From the NCBI GenBank assembly GCA_002440225.1, contig DJSH01000090.1, forward strand, positions 7,192-40,835: a stretch of 33,644 nucleotides of DNA. Reading direction: 5' to 3'. The position numbers and the translations under genes are program-made. The notes under the pieces were generated by a model. That model did not search any database, was not told the origin of the DNA, and was given only the letters and a program-made list of their open reading frames with translations. The first letter of the stretch is position 1. Each line of letters begins with the position of its first letter. Of the stretch, positions 16,601 to 25,034 are shown one piece after another. The DNA comes from Candidatus Segatella violae. Its GTDB lineage: Bacteria; Bacteroidota; Bacteroidia; Bacteroidales; Bacteroidaceae.

Positions 16601-17875
16601 TTATTTTCTAACGATTGTCTGCTCACGGTCTGGACCGATGGAGATGATGCCAATCTTGGTCTCCAGGAAGTCCTCTACGAAAGCGATGTAATCCTTGAAC
16701 TCCTGTGGGAACTGGTCTTCAGAAGTAAACTTGGTCATGTCTACGTTCCAACCCTTGAACTCCTTATAAACTGGTTCCACGTCGTCGATCTCGTATGGGA
16801 AGTCGGTTGTCACAGTGCCATCCTTCAACTTATAGCCCACGCAAGCCTTGATGGTCTCGAAGCCATCGAGCACGTCGCTCTTCATCATGATAAGCTCTGT
16901 TACGCCGTTCACCATCACTGAATACTTGAGCTGTACGAGGTCGCACCAACCGCAACGACGCTCACGACCAGTAACTGCACCATACTCATGACCGAGGTCG
17001 CGAATCTTGGCACCAGTCTCATCGAAGAGCTCTGTAGGGAATGGACCTGCACCCACACGAGTGCAATAAGCCTTCATGATACCATATACGTTGCCCACCT
17101 TGTTAGGACCGATACCGAGACCTGTGCAAGCACCAGCGCAGATAGTGTTGGAAGAGGTAACGAATGGATAAGAACCGAAGTCAACATCGAGCATGGTACC
17201 CTGTGCGCCCTCGCAGAGGATACTCTTGCCAGAGCGGAGAATCTTGTTGATTTCCACCTCGCTGTCAACAATCTGGAACTGCTTCAAGTATTCGATGCCC
17301 TCCATCCAAGTCTTCTCTACCTCAGTGATGTCGAAGTCGGTATAGCCAAGAGCGGCAATCTGCTTGAGATGCGCAGCCTTGTGAGCCTCATATTTCTCTT
17401 GGAAGTTGTCGAGGATGTCGCCCACACGAAGACCCGTGCGGCTTACCTTGTCGGTATAAGTAGGACCGATGCCCTTACCGGTGGTACCCACCTTGTTCTT
17501 ACCCTTGGAAGCCTCGATGGCAGCGTCGAGCACACGGTGAGTAGGCATGATAAGATGCGCTTTCTTAGAGATATGGAGACGGCTCTTGAGATCATGGCCA
17601 CTCTTCTCCAAGTCCTTGGCCTCCTGCATGAAGAGGTCTGGAGCCAAAACTACACCATTACCAATGATGTTCACCTTACCACCCTGGAAAATACCAGAAG
17701 GGATAGAGCGAAGCACGTATTTCTGTCCCTCGAACTCAAGGGTATGGCCGGCGTTAGGACCACCCTGGAAACGAGCAACGACATCATACTTAGGGGTCAA
17801 CACGTCAACCACCTTACCTTTACCTTCATCGCCCCACTGCAAACCGAGCAGGACATCTACTTTACCTGTGTTCAT
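16601..17875 (-). CDS. purA: adenylosuccinate synthetase
   Basis: PurA joins IMP and aspartate with GTP to make adenylosuccinate, the first committed step to AMP. The 424-residue length is normal. Visible motifs are the P-loop-like QWGDEGKGK near the N-terminus with catalytic Asp, GPNAGHT with the catalytic His, the IMP-binding TTGKGIGPTY, and GRERRCGWCD, a family-typical segment. It lies between fur (56 bp upstream) and hisS (12 bp downstream) on the same strand, with no terminator in between. Confidence 0.96.
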   Translation of the reverse strand: MNTGKVDVLLGLQWGDEGKGKVVDVLTPKYDVVARFQGGPNAGHTLEFEGQKYVLRSIPSGIFQGGKVNIIGNGVVLAPDLFMQEAKDLEKSGHDLKSRLHISKKAHLIMPTHRVLDAAIEASKGKNKVGTTGKGIGPTYTDKVSRTGLRVGDILDNFQEKYEAHKAAHLKQIAALGYTDFDITEVEKTWMEGIEYLKQFQIVDSEVEINKILRSGKSILCEGAQGTMLDVDFGSYPFVTSSNTICAGACTGLGIGPNKVGNVYGIMKAYCTRVGAGPFPTELFDETGAKIRDLGHEYGAVTGRERRCGWCDLVQLKYSVMVNGVTELIMMKSDVLDGFETIKACVGYKLKDGTVTTDFPYEIDDVEPVYKEFKGWNVDMTKFTSEDQFPQEFKDYIAFVEDFLETKIGIISIGPDREQTIVRK

Positions 17876-17931
17876 TGTTATATTTTGAATATTTAAGGCA
17901 TTGAAGCCTTGTTATTAACTTTCTTAATTGA

Positions 17932-18402
17932 TCACTTGCCAGCATTATTCCGCTTTCTTGTCATCTTCGCCTGACATGAGCTACACACTCCGTATATATA
18001 GAGTGCAAAGGCATCACGGCGAAAGCGTTGCAACTTTGTATCGAGAATGGCCGCCGTAATTTTCGGCGCCTTTATCTCCGTAACCTTTCCGCAGATGGTA
18101 CATACCTGATGCAGATGGTTTTCGTTGCTATAACTAGCCTCATACTTAGTTCCGCCAGCCAAACTATGTCTCACCACGAGTCGCAACTCAATGAAGAGAT
18201 GCATCGTGTTGTAAAGTGTAGCCCGGCTCACTCGAAAATGTTTCTTTTCCAATTCCACCCCCAAGTCCTCAAGTGTGAAATGTCCTCCTATACTATAAAC
18301 GGCATCAAGAATGGCATAACGCTCCGGAGTCTTCCTGTGCTGGTTGCTCTCCAGATAGTTGTCCAAGATCTCATGCACCTTGGTTTTAATTTCCTCTGTC
18401 AT
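17932..18402 (-). CDS. Fur family transcriptional regulator
   Basis: This is a 156-residue winged-helix metal- or peroxide-sensing repressor. The N-terminal DNA-binding domain includes TPERYAILDAVYSIGGHFTLEDL and the recognition helix region RVSRATLYNTMHLF. The dimerisation domain has the HLHQV metal-site histidines and two CX2C pairs (Cys101/Cys104 and Cys140/Cys143) that form the structural zinc site. Fur (iron), Zur (zinc) and PerR (peroxide) cannot be told apart safely from this view. It has its own promoter 27 bp upstream and probably leads the fur-purA-hisS transcript. Such a regulator might repress its own operon, but no operator was identified. Confidence 0.9.
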   Translation of the reverse strand: MTEEIKTKVHEILDNYLESNQHRKTPERYAILDAVYSIGGHFTLEDLGVELEKKHFRVSRATLYNTMHLFIELRLVVRHSLAGGTKYEASYSNENHLHQVCTICGKVTEIKAPKITAAILDTKLQRFRRDAFALYIYGVCSSCQAKMTRKRNNAGK

Positions 18403-18428
18403 AATACTTGTTAGTTACATAAAACGCA

Positions 18429-18436
18429 CAAAGATA
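18429..18436 (-). promoter_or_regulatory. -7 promoter box for the fur-purA-hisS unit
   Basis: The minus strand reads TATCTTTG, with a TTG 21 bp upstream as a -33 element. The expected start near 18422 gives a leader of about 20 nt. Confidence 0.7.
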
Positions 18437-18531
18437 CTCATTATCTACGACATGAGGCAATATTTAATTTTAAAAAATCTAAATTGAGCCGTTTTATCCA
18501 TTTTTTGAGTCCCCAAAAGGGACGAGCGACC

Positions 18532-19128
18532 TCAGAACTTCTGCAATTCTTCGTAGATACGCTGCGCCGGGAGTCCCATTACATTGAAATAGCTACCCTT
18601 CAGTCCGGTGCAACCTATATACCCTATCCATTCCTGGATACCATAGGCCCCTGCCTTATCGAAAGGTTTATAATGGTCGATGTAATAAGCTATCTCCTGC
18701 TCCGTAAGTGTTTTGAACGAAACCTCGGTCACCACAGAAAAAGAATGTTGCTTTTCACTTGAAGTAAGGCACACACCTGTCACCACATGATGAGTCTTCC
18801 CACTCAACATTTGCAGCATGGCTCTTGCTTCCTGGGCATCTTTTGGTTTGCCCAGAATCACGCCCTTTCCCTCCTTATCATTTTGCTCATCAGCAGTTGG
18901 TGCTATCACAACCGTGTCAGCTGTCAACACCAACACATCATCCGAAAGAAGCGAGCGATAAGCCTCGGCTTTTTTCTTCGATATGTACTCTGCCACTTGA
19001 TAGGCATCCAGCGTGGCAGGATAACTTTCATCGATGCCCTTGATGACCTTCACCTCGAAAGGGACATCCAAGCCTGCCAACAATTCTCTACGACGAGGCG
19101 AATTGCTCGCCAATATGATTTTAAACAT
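18532..19128 (-). CDS. maf: Maf family nucleoside triphosphate pyrophosphatase
   Basis: Maf proteins hydrolyse non-canonical or pyrimidine nucleoside triphosphates (dTTP/UTP or modified bases) to monophosphates. The 198-residue protein has the family start LASNSPRRRELL, the conserved AEYISKKKAEAY segment, the metal/substrate motif LTADTVV, GKPKDAQEARAMLQMLSGKTHHVVTG, and the late motif DKAGAYGIQEW. The DKAGAYGIQ form suggests the YhdE (dTTP/UTP) subfamily. It is the third gene of the DUF2520-kdsC-maf group, 25 bp after the kdsC-like gene. Confidence 0.93.
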   Translation of the reverse strand: MFKIILASNSPRRRELLAGLDVPFEVKVIKGIDESYPATLDAYQVAEYISKKKAEAYRSLLSDDVLVLTADTVVIAPTADEQNDKEGKGVILGKPKDAQEARAMLQMLSGKTHHVVTGVCLTSSEKQHSFSVVTEVSFKTLTEQEIAYYIDHYKPFDKAGAYGIQEWIGYIGCTGLKGSYFNVMGLPAQRIYEELQKF

Positions 19129-19153
19129 TGTCTTTGAGTTTTATTGATTACTA

Positions 19154-19672
19154 CTACCATCCAAAGGCCTTCGCATCACTCAGCCACATTCCCTGGGCCC
19201 TCAGAACTTGTTCTACGACGTCGCGCCCCACTCCGTCACCTCCGTTTTGAGAAGAGACATAGGTGGAAATGGCCTTGATGTCGCTGCATGCGTCTGCCGG
19301 GCAACAAGGACAACCACAACGTTGCATCACCTCATAATCGGGAATGTCGTCGCCGACATAGACTATCTCCTCGTCGCCCAAAGAATACTTGGCCTTAAAC
19401 TCCTCATAGGTCTTGATTTTCACGGCACATCCCATGTACACATCTTCCACGCCCAAGTTTTTATATCGAATGCGAATCGCCTGCGTGTTACCACCTGTCA
19501 AGATGGCGATGCGCAAGCCTAATTTCTGTGCCAACTGTATGGCATATCCATCCTTGATATTGACCGTGCGCAAAGGTTCGCCCGAACTAGCCAAGGTGAT
19601 GGTCTGTCGAGAGAGCACACCATCCACATCAAAAACGATGGCCTTCACTTTCTTCAAGTCGTAATTAATCAT
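19154..19672 (-). CDS. kdsC: KdsC-like HAD phosphatase (3-deoxy-D-manno-octulosonate 8-phosphate phosphatase)
   Basis: KdsC removes phosphate from Kdo-8-phosphate in lipopolysaccharide core synthesis. The 172-residue length and compact C0-type HAD layout fit KdsC: motif I FDVDGVLS (nucleophile Asp15, acid/base Asp17), motif II ILTGGN, a central Lys, and motif IV YVGDDIPD (Asp108, Asp109). The segment NIKDGYAIQLAQKLGLRIAI is KdsC-like. The C-terminus has several Cys residues (CGCPCCPADAC). It is the middle gene of a three-gene minus-strand group. The closest alternative is another sugar-phosphate HAD phosphatase. Confidence 0.87.
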   Translation of the reverse strand: MINYDLKKVKAIVFDVDGVLSRQTITLASSGEPLRTVNIKDGYAIQLAQKLGLRIAILTGGNTQAIRIRYKNLGVEDVYMGCAVKIKTYEEFKAKYSLGDEEIVYVGDDIPDYEVMQRCGCPCCPADACSDIKAISTYVSSQNGGDGVGRDVVEQVLRAQGMWLSDAKAFGW

Positions 19673-19713
19673 TTTCTTTAATATTATTATTAGTGCAAAC
19701 GCCTTTAAAGCAC

Positions 19714-20487
19714 TTACGAATTGCTCATTCCATGAATACTCTTGCTCATAGCCTCATATATTTCCTTCAACAAAGGATTGGCTTCCAACAAATCGGCTTG
19801 CTTCTTCATGACCGTCTGATCGTAACGAACGGCAGGACCCGTCTGCGCATCCTTGGCCGGCAACTCATGCACCTTGGCTGCCGTCTCGTCGATAAGAGGC
19901 AGAAGAATATCCGCAGGCAGATGATGCTTTTCGAGAATATCAGCCCCCACGGCAAAGCAATGATTGGCGAAATTGCAGGCGAACACTGCCGCCAAATGCA
20001 AATATTTGCGACCTTCACTATCCAGTTCATAAACCGACCGGGTCAAAAGACTAGCAAACAGTTTGAGGAAAGCGAGTTCCATCACGCCACTCCCCTCAAC
20101 AAAACAAGGGATATTGTCAAAATGAACAAGGCGCTCCTTTGAGAAAGTTTGCATAGGATAGAACACGCCATAATGCTGGGCACATCCTTTGAAAACGTCC
20201 TTGGAAACAGAGCCTGCGGTATGCACGAACAACTTGTCTTCCTTCCCCTTGCAAAGCTGGGGTATCAATACAGGCAAAGCATCGTCCTTTACCGAAAGGA
20301 TGTAAAGGTCGGCATCAGCAGACACATCCTGAATGCTTGTGGTATATCCAGCATGGAGCATCTCCGCCAATTCGCGAGCAGCTTTTTCGGTACGACTATA
20401 CACCTGTAAGATTTCTTGCTTTGCCTTGCCCAAAGCAAATCCCAAATTGGTCGCCACATTGCCCGCTCCTATCAAAACTATCTTCAT
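19714..20487 (-). CDS. Rossmann-fold protein with DUF2520 domain
   Basis: The 257-residue protein starts with the dinucleotide-binding motif VLIGAGNVATNLG and resembles the NADP-binding domain of the F420-dependent oxidoreductase/ProC group (SRTEKAARELAE; LYILSVKDDALP; VFVHTAG-like HTAGSVS). The C-terminal half is the helical DUF2520 domain (FACNFANHCFAVGADILEKH...; LPLIDETAAKV). It is probably an NAD(P)-dependent dehydrogenase of unknown substrate. It leads the group with kdsC (41 bp) and maf (25 bp) and has a promoter box 29 bp upstream. Confidence 0.85.
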   Translation of the reverse strand: MKIVLIGAGNVATNLGFALGKAKQEILQVYSRTEKAARELAEMLHAGYTTSIQDVSADADLYILSVKDDALPVLIPQLCKGKEDKLFVHTAGSVSKDVFKGCAQHYGVFYPMQTFSKERLVHFDNIPCFVEGSGVMELAFLKLFASLLTRSVYELDSEGRKYLHLAAVFACNFANHCFAVGADILEKHHLPADILLPLIDETAAKVHELPAKDAQTGPAVRYDQTVMKKQADLLEANPLLKEIYEAMSKSIHGMSNS

Positions 20488-20515
20488 AAATTACTCGTTT
20501 ATTCTTCTTTTTGTG

Positions 20516-20523
20516 CAAAAATA
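20516..20523 (-). promoter_or_regulatory. -7 promoter box for the DUF2520-kdsC-maf group
   Basis: The minus strand reads TATTTTTG. The expected start near 20509 gives a leader of about 22 nt. It is divergent from the promoter at 20555-20585. Confidence 0.65.
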
Positions 20524-20554
20524 CTAAAAAAGAACGATAGAATGCTCATCTTTC

Positions 20555-20585
20555 TTGCTTTTTTATGATAAATTTATTATTTTTG
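20555..20585 (+). promoter_or_regulatory. promoter that would start transcription at the GTG of the 20590 gene
   Basis: TTG (20555-20557), a 20-bp spacer and TATTTTTG (20578-20585) form a near-consensus Bacteroidota promoter. The start site expected 5-7 bases after the box falls at 20590-20592, on the GTG itself. Confidence 0.65.
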
Positions 20586-20589
20586 CCAC

Positions 20590-21564
20590 GTGAGAGAATA
20601 CGAAGTAGACATATACACGGAAAAAGAAGCATTGCCTCGCCTACTGGAAGGCAATTTCTTCCATAGTTCGGAGCTTTTTCGCATCATCGAAAACACCCCG
20701 AACGACACCCCCTATATGGCTGTGGCAACCCAAGGAGGCAACGTGGTGGCGCAAATGCTCGTCATCCTACATCATTGCGGCTCTTGGTTTCCACCTTATT
20801 TATATACGCACGCGCACGTACACGGAGAAGGAATCTATGCCGAGGGGGCAGACGTACAGGCCATCTTTCCGCTATTGCTTCGCGCCATAACCATCCACTT
20901 GCACAAGCATCTGTGTTTCTATATCGAATTTTCAGAGCTGAGCAAGAAGATGTTTGGCTATCGTCATTTCAGAAAACTGGGATATTTCCCTATACCCTGG
21001 CAGGAGATTCACAATTCTCTGCATAGTCTTTCACCCGAGCTCCGCCTGTCGGAAAGACAAGCGGCTACAGTTTCAAGGATGATAAAGAAAGGCGTGGAAA
21101 GCCATGAGGCTAAAGACGAGACCGAGATTCACAACTTTCACACTTTGCTGAAAAGATATTATCGCTTCAAGCCACGCCGCTTCGTGCCTGGCGAGGAGTT
21201 TTTCATACAACTTTGCCACAGCAAACACGCCAAGATATTCGTAACCACCTATAAGAACAAGGTGATAGGCGGTTGCGCCTGCATCTACAGCGAAGGCAAC
21301 GCCTACTTATGGTATGCCGCCTTCAGACGCAAACGCTACATCCACTTGCATCCCGACACGATGACCATCTGGTATGCCTTGCGCCACGCCTATGAGCAAC
21401 CAGCCGGGCATCTCTTCTTCATGGATGCAGGCCTACCCCTCGCTAGCAACCGATACAGAGAATTCATACTCAGCTTTGGTGGCAAGCCTGTGGCAAAATT
21501 CCGCTGGTTCAGGTTTTACACGAAATTTATAAACAGCATATTATACTGGAGATACAAGGACTGA
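20590..21564 (+). CDS. GNAT/FemAB-like acyltransferase family protein
   Basis: The 324-residue protein starts with GTG; no other start lies between it and the in-frame TAA at 20569. Its layout (LPRLLEGNFFHSSELFRIIENTP, then a MAVATQGGNVVAQMLVIL beta segment; later RYYRFKPRRFVPGEEFF, VIGGCACIYSEGNAYLWYAA and PAGHLFFMDAG) fits two tandem GNAT-like folds as in FemAB-type or peptidoglycan/lipid acyltransferases. The substrate is unknown. There is no signal peptide, so it is cytoplasmic. The gene has its own promoter immediately before the GTG, so the mRNA may be leaderless. It ends 2 bp from the stop codon of the convergent TetR gene. Confidence 0.7.
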   Translation: MREYEVDIYTEKEALPRLLEGNFFHSSELFRIIENTPNDTPYMAVATQGGNVVAQMLVILHHCGSWFPPYLYTHAHVHGEGIYAEGADVQAIFPLLLRAITIHLHKHLCFYIEFSELSKKMFGYRHFRKLGYFPIPWQEIHNSLHSLSPELRLSERQAATVSRMIKKGVESHEAKDETEIHNFHTLLKRYYRFKPRRFVPGEEFFIQLCHSKHAKIFVTTYKNKVIGGCACIYSEGNAYLWYAAFRRKRYIHLHPDTMTIWYALRHAYEQPAGHLFFMDAGLPLASNRYREFILSFGGKPVAKFRWFRFYTKFINSILYWRYKD

Positions 21565-21566
21565 CG

Positions 21567-22184
21567 TTATCCTTTCAACGCCTTATCGAGCATCTCCAGT
21601 CCGCGTTCTGTGCAAAAACCTCGAATAATGACCAGTATATAGTTGTCATAAAGCGACTGCATGGAATGCTGACGATAAAGTTGCCGATGCATGATTTCCT
21701 GCATAATAATGTGCCCCACATCCATGATAACCTTGAAATCGACATCCTGGCGGAAAAGCCCCTCCTTGACGCCTGCCTCAAAAAAGCGAACGCTCTCCTC
21801 ACGTTCATGAGCATGACACTCCTGCAAATACTTCAGCACTCTAGGCATTTTGTGGATTTCCTCAAAGAACACCACTCCCACCTTCTCGTTTTGTTCCATC
21901 TGCAACCTATATACATACCCAATGATGTCGATTACATTCTTTGCCTTAGACCTGGCAAACTCTGCCAACTTGACACGAGTTTCCTCTTGCTGGCTTTTCA
22001 TTCCAGCAAGAAGCATTTCCTCTTTGTCACCAAAGATTTCATACACTGTACGCTTGGACACATGAAGTCCTTGAGAGATTTCATCCATCTTCACGGCTTT
22101 CACACCACGCTTGAAAAACTCAGCCATAGCATAGGCGATTATCTTGTCTCGCAGCTCCTGACGATATTGATTGATTTCTGCCAT
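21567..22184 (-). CDS. TetR/AcrR family transcriptional regulator
   Basis: The frame is open to 22232, but I start it at the ATG at 22184 because the -7 promoter box lies at 22212-22219, which would put transcription start inside the longer version. This gives 205 residues. The N-terminal helix-turn-helix is LRDKIIAYAMAEFFKRGVKAVKMDEISQGLHVSKRTVYEIFGDKEEML, typical of TetR (cited in pieces: helix 2-3 MDEISQGLHVSKRTVYEIF). The C-terminal helical ligand domain is not specific enough to name an inducer. It is transcribed divergently from maeB with promoters only about 45 bp apart, so it might control maeB, itself, or neither. Confidence 0.88.
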   Translation of the reverse strand: MAEINQYRQELRDKIIAYAMAEFFKRGVKAVKMDEISQGLHVSKRTVYEIFGDKEEMLLAGMKSQQEETRVKLAEFARSKAKNVIDIIGYVYRLQMEQNEKVGVVFFEEIHKMPRVLKYLQECHAHEREESVRFFEAGVKEGLFRQDVDFKVIMDVGHIIMQEIMHRQLYRQHSMQSLYDNYILVIIRGFCTERGLEMLDKALKG

Positions 22185-22211
22185 TTTTCCAATTTGTAGA
22201 CTATTTTTGTG

Positions 22212-22219
22212 CAAAGATA
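22212..22219 (-). promoter_or_regulatory. -7 promoter box for the TetR gene
   Basis: The minus strand reads TATCTTTG; the expected start near 22205 gives a leader of about 21 nt. It sets the choice of the internal ATG at 22184. Confidence 0.68.
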
Positions 22220-22262
22220 CAAAAAAAAACAAAAAACCGTTCTTTTTTAGTTAGTTTTTTCG

Positions 22263-22270
22263 TACCTTTG
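22263..22270 (+). promoter_or_regulatory. -7 promoter box for maeB
   Basis: TACCTTTG matches TAnnTTTG; the expected start near 22276 gives a leader of about 68 nt. No clear -33 is visible. Confidence 0.62.
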
Positions 22271-22343
22271 CAAAAACTTTTAGAAATCGCGGTCCAAAAC
22301 CACGAATATGTAAGGAAATAGAACATTAAACCAATATATTGTT

Positions 22344-24632
22344 ATGGTAAAAATTACAAAAGAGGCGGCTCTCAGTTATCACGAGACAGGCCGTCCTGGT
22401 AAGATTGAGGTTAAGCCAACAAAACCTTATCACACACAAACCGACCTGAGTCTCGCATACTCTCCAGGCGTAGCATTCCCATGCCTTGAGATTCAGCAGA
22501 ACCCAGACGACGCTTACAAGTACACCGACAAAGGCAACCTTGTAGCTGTAATCAGCAATGGTACTGCCGTCCTTGGCCTTGGCGACATAGGTGCCATGAG
22601 TGGAAAGCCTGTGATGGAAGGCAAGGGATTGCTTTTCAAAATCTACGGCGGCATCGATGTTTTCGACATCGAAATCGCAGAGAAAGATCCTGAGAAATTC
22701 TGCGAGACCGTAGAGCGCATCGCCCCAACCTTCGGCGGCATCAACTTGGAGGACATCAAGGCTCCTCAGTGCTTCTACATCGAGGAAAGACTGAAGAAGA
22801 ACCTCGACATCCCTGTGATGCACGACGACCAGCATGGCACAGCCATCATCTCTGCTGCCGGACTGAAGAACGCACTTGAAGTAGCAGGCAAGAATATCGA
22901 AGACGTAAAGATTGTAGTCAACGGTGCCGGAGCCGCAGCCATCAGCTGCACCAAGCTCTATGTTGCACTTGGCGCAAAGGTAGAAAACATCGTAATGCTC
23001 GATTCCAAGGGTGTGATCACTAGCGACCGCGAGAACCTTACCGAGCAGAAGAAGCTCTTCGCTACCGATCGCCGCGACGTTCACACATTGGAAGAAGCCA
23101 TCAAGGGTGCCGACGTATTCGTAGGACTCAGCAAGGGCAACGTGCTCACACAGGACATGGTACGCTCCATGGCTCCTAGCCCAGTGGTATTTGCTCTCGC
23201 CAACCCTGTGCCAGAAATCAGTTACGAGGATGCCATGGCGAGCCGCTCAGACGTATTGATGTCTACCGGCCGTTCTGACTATCCTAACCAGATTAACAAC
23301 GTAATCGGTTTCCCATACATCTTCCGTGGCGCTCTAGACGTTCACGCACGCGCCATCAACGAAGAGATGAAAATGGCAGCCGTACATGCCATCGCCGACT
23401 TGGCAAAGCAGCCAGTACCAGATGTAGTGAACGACGTTTATCACGTCAACGATCTCACATTCGGTCCTAAATACTTCATTCCAAAGCCAGTAGACCCACG
23501 TTTGATAACAGAGGTTTCTGCTGCCGTAGCCAAGGCTGCCATGGATAGCGGCGTGGCTCGCACCCCTATCAAAGACTGGGAGAAGTACAAGCAGCAGTTG
23601 CGTCAGTTGCTCGGCCAGGAGACCAAGCTCACTCGCAAGCTCCACGATACAGCACGCCTCCACCCACAGCGCGTAGTATTTGCTGAAGGTGGCAACCCTA
23701 CTATGCTGAAGGCAGCTGTACAGGCTAAGAGCGAGGGCATTTGCCAGCCTATCTTGTTGGGCAACCCAGACCGCTTGAAACGTGTGGCTTCTCGCCTGAA
23801 GCTCGACCTCTCGGATATCGAGATTGTCGATATGCGTGCAGACAACGAGCAGGGTCGCCGCGCCAAGTTTGCCAAGCATTTGGCTGAGAAGCGTTCCCGC
23901 GAAGGTTACAGCTTCGAGGAAGCTTACGACAAGATGTACGAACGCAACTACTTCGGCATGTCAATGGTTGAGCAGGGCGACGCCGACGCATTCATCACAG
24001 GTCTTTACACAAAGTACAGCAACACCATCAAGGTAGCCAAGGATGTAATCGGTATCCGTGACGAATACAAGACATTCGGCACCATGCACATTCTGAACAC
24101 ACAGAAGGGCATCTATTATATCGCCGACACATTAATCAACCGTCACCCAGACGAGGACGTGTTGACCGACGTTGCCAAATTGGCTGCCGGCACCGTGAAG
24201 TTCTTCAACGACGAACCGGTGATGGCTATGTTAAGCTACTCCAACTTTGGTACCGACACAGCAGGTTCACCAGTCAAGGTAAAGAAGGCCGTAGCTGAGA
24301 TGCAAAAGGAATTCCCAGAGCTCGCCATCGACGGAGAGATGCAAGTAAACTATGCCCTCAACAAAAACTTGCGTGACGAGAAATATCCATTCTCACGCCT
24401 CAAGGGCAAGGATGTCAACACATTGGTATTCCCTAACTTGAGCAGTGCCAATGGTGCTTACAAGCTTCTTCAGGCATTAAACCCAGAAGCAGAGATTATC
24501 GGTCCTATCCAGATGGGTCTTAACAAGCCTATCCACTTCACCGACTCTGAGAGCAGTGTACAAGACATCGTAAATGTTACAGCTGTAGCCGTTATCGATG
24601 CTTACGTTGACAAGATCAAAAAGCAAAAGTAA
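22344..24632 (+). CDS. maeB: NADP-dependent malic enzyme with C-terminal phosphotransacetylase-like domain
   Basis: MaeB oxidatively decarboxylates malate to pyruvate and makes NADPH. The protein is 762 residues, the length of the long fused class. The malic enzyme domain (about 1-430) shows YSPGVAFPCLEI, GLGDIGAMSGKPVMEGKG, the metal-binding VMHDDQHGTA, and the NADP-binding Rossmann turn VVNGAGAAAISC. The C-terminal domain (about 435-762) resembles phosphate acetyltransferase (VVFAEGGNPTMLKAAVQAKS; LIGPIQMGLNKPIH-like IGPIQMGLNKP) and in this family usually acts as an acetyl-CoA-responsive regulatory part without activity. It is preceded by its own promoter and followed by a terminator. Confidence 0.94.
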   Translation: MVKITKEAALSYHETGRPGKIEVKPTKPYHTQTDLSLAYSPGVAFPCLEIQQNPDDAYKYTDKGNLVAVISNGTAVLGLGDIGAMSGKPVMEGKGLLFKIYGGIDVFDIEIAEKDPEKFCETVERIAPTFGGINLEDIKAPQCFYIEERLKKNLDIPVMHDDQHGTAIISAAGLKNALEVAGKNIEDVKIVVNGAGAAAISCTKLYVALGAKVENIVMLDSKGVITSDRENLTEQKKLFATDRRDVHTLEEAIKGADVFVGLSKGNVLTQDMVRSMAPSPVVFALANPVPEISYEDAMASRSDVLMSTGRSDYPNQINNVIGFPYIFRGALDVHARAINEEMKMAAVHAIADLAKQPVPDVVNDVYHVNDLTFGPKYFIPKPVDPRLITEVSAAVAKAAMDSGVARTPIKDWEKYKQQLRQLLGQETKLTRKLHDTARLHPQRVVFAEGGNPTMLKAAVQAKSEGICQPILLGNPDRLKRVASRLKLDLSDIEIVDMRADNEQGRRAKFAKHLAEKRSREGYSFEEAYDKMYERNYFGMSMVEQGDADAFITGLYTKYSNTIKVAKDVIGIRDEYKTFGTMHILNTQKGIYYIADTLINRHPDEDVLTDVAKLAAGTVKFFNDEPVMAMLSYSNFGTDTAGSPVKVKKAVAEMQKEFPELAIDGEMQVNYALNKNLRDEKYPFSRLKGKDVNTLVFPNLSSANGAYKLLQALNPEAEIIGPIQMGLNKPIHFTDSESSVQDIVNVTAVAVIDAYVDKIKKQK

Positions 24633-24685
24633 GATTGCACATCTTAAAATAACGTAGCTATACCATGTATAGTTACCCCAAAAAC

Positions 24686-24723
24686 AAGCAGGTTGAGAGC
24701 GCAAGTTTTCAACCTGCTTTTTT
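24686..24723 (+). terminator. intrinsic terminator after maeB
   Basis: Arms AGCAGGTTGA (24687-24696) and TCAACCTGCT (24709-24718) form a 10-bp stem followed by a T-run to 24723. It starts about 55 bp past the stop codon. Confidence 0.88.
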
Positions 24724-24826
24724 ATTAACCTGCAAACGATTGCACAGCATGTTTTCTTAACAAACATTAAAATACGATATTGTGCGCCCACACAACAAGA
24801 TAGTGCCGAAAAAAGACAATAAAATA

Positions 24827-24858
24827 TTTGGTTAGGTCAAAATAAAGACGTACCTTTG
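24827..24858 (+). promoter_or_regulatory. strong promoter for a candidate small RNA
   Basis: TTTG (24827-24830), a 20-bp spacer and TACCTTTG (24851-24858) fit the Bacteroidota -33/-7 consensus well. No open reading frame starts downstream before a terminator at 24922, which implies a non-coding transcript. Confidence 0.65.
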
Positions 24859-24863
24859 TGGTC

Positions 24864-24953
24864 GTTATCCTGAAGACAATCTTTTTTGCCTTAAAGGAGC
24901 TAATACCTATTGAAGATTTGGAGCGGTAGCCTGTGAAGGTCATCGCTTTTTCT
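24864..24953 (+). ncRNA. candidate small RNA of about 90 nt between maeB and rplU
   Basis: Transcription should start near 24864 and stop at the intrinsic terminator 24922-24953. The transcript holds no reasonable reading frame. Internal pairing is possible between CAATCTT (24878-24884) and the AAGATTTG segment (24913-24920), enclosing an AGG...CCT mini-stem, followed by the terminator hairpin with a GTGA loop. I cannot match it to a named family. The alternative is a premature-termination leader of rplU, but a second strong promoter downstream argues for an independent unit. Confidence 0.5.
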
Positions 24954-24958
24954 TTTTT
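24922..24958 (+). terminator. terminator of the candidate small RNA
   Basis: AGCGGTAGCCT pairs with AGGTCATCGCT (one mismatch, two G-U pairs) around a GTGA tetraloop, followed by TTTTCTTTTTT. Confidence 0.75.
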
Positions 24959-24997
24959 GTTAAATCTTCATAAAGAATTGCATTTTTCCCCGTTTTC

Positions 24998-25029
24998 TTT
25001 TGCCGTATCAAAGATAATTCGTAATTTTG
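24998..25029 (+). promoter_or_regulatory. promoter for rplU-rpmA
   Basis: TTTTG (24998-25002), a 19-bp spacer and TAATTTTG (25022-25029) fit the -33/-7 consensus. The expected start is near 25035. Confidence 0.7.
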
Positions 25030-25034
25030 CACCC

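Noticed and set aside
18509..18523. GTCCC/GGGAC hairpin between maf and fur
   Set aside because: The stem is five bases and no T-run follows on the minus strand, where a terminator after maf would be needed.
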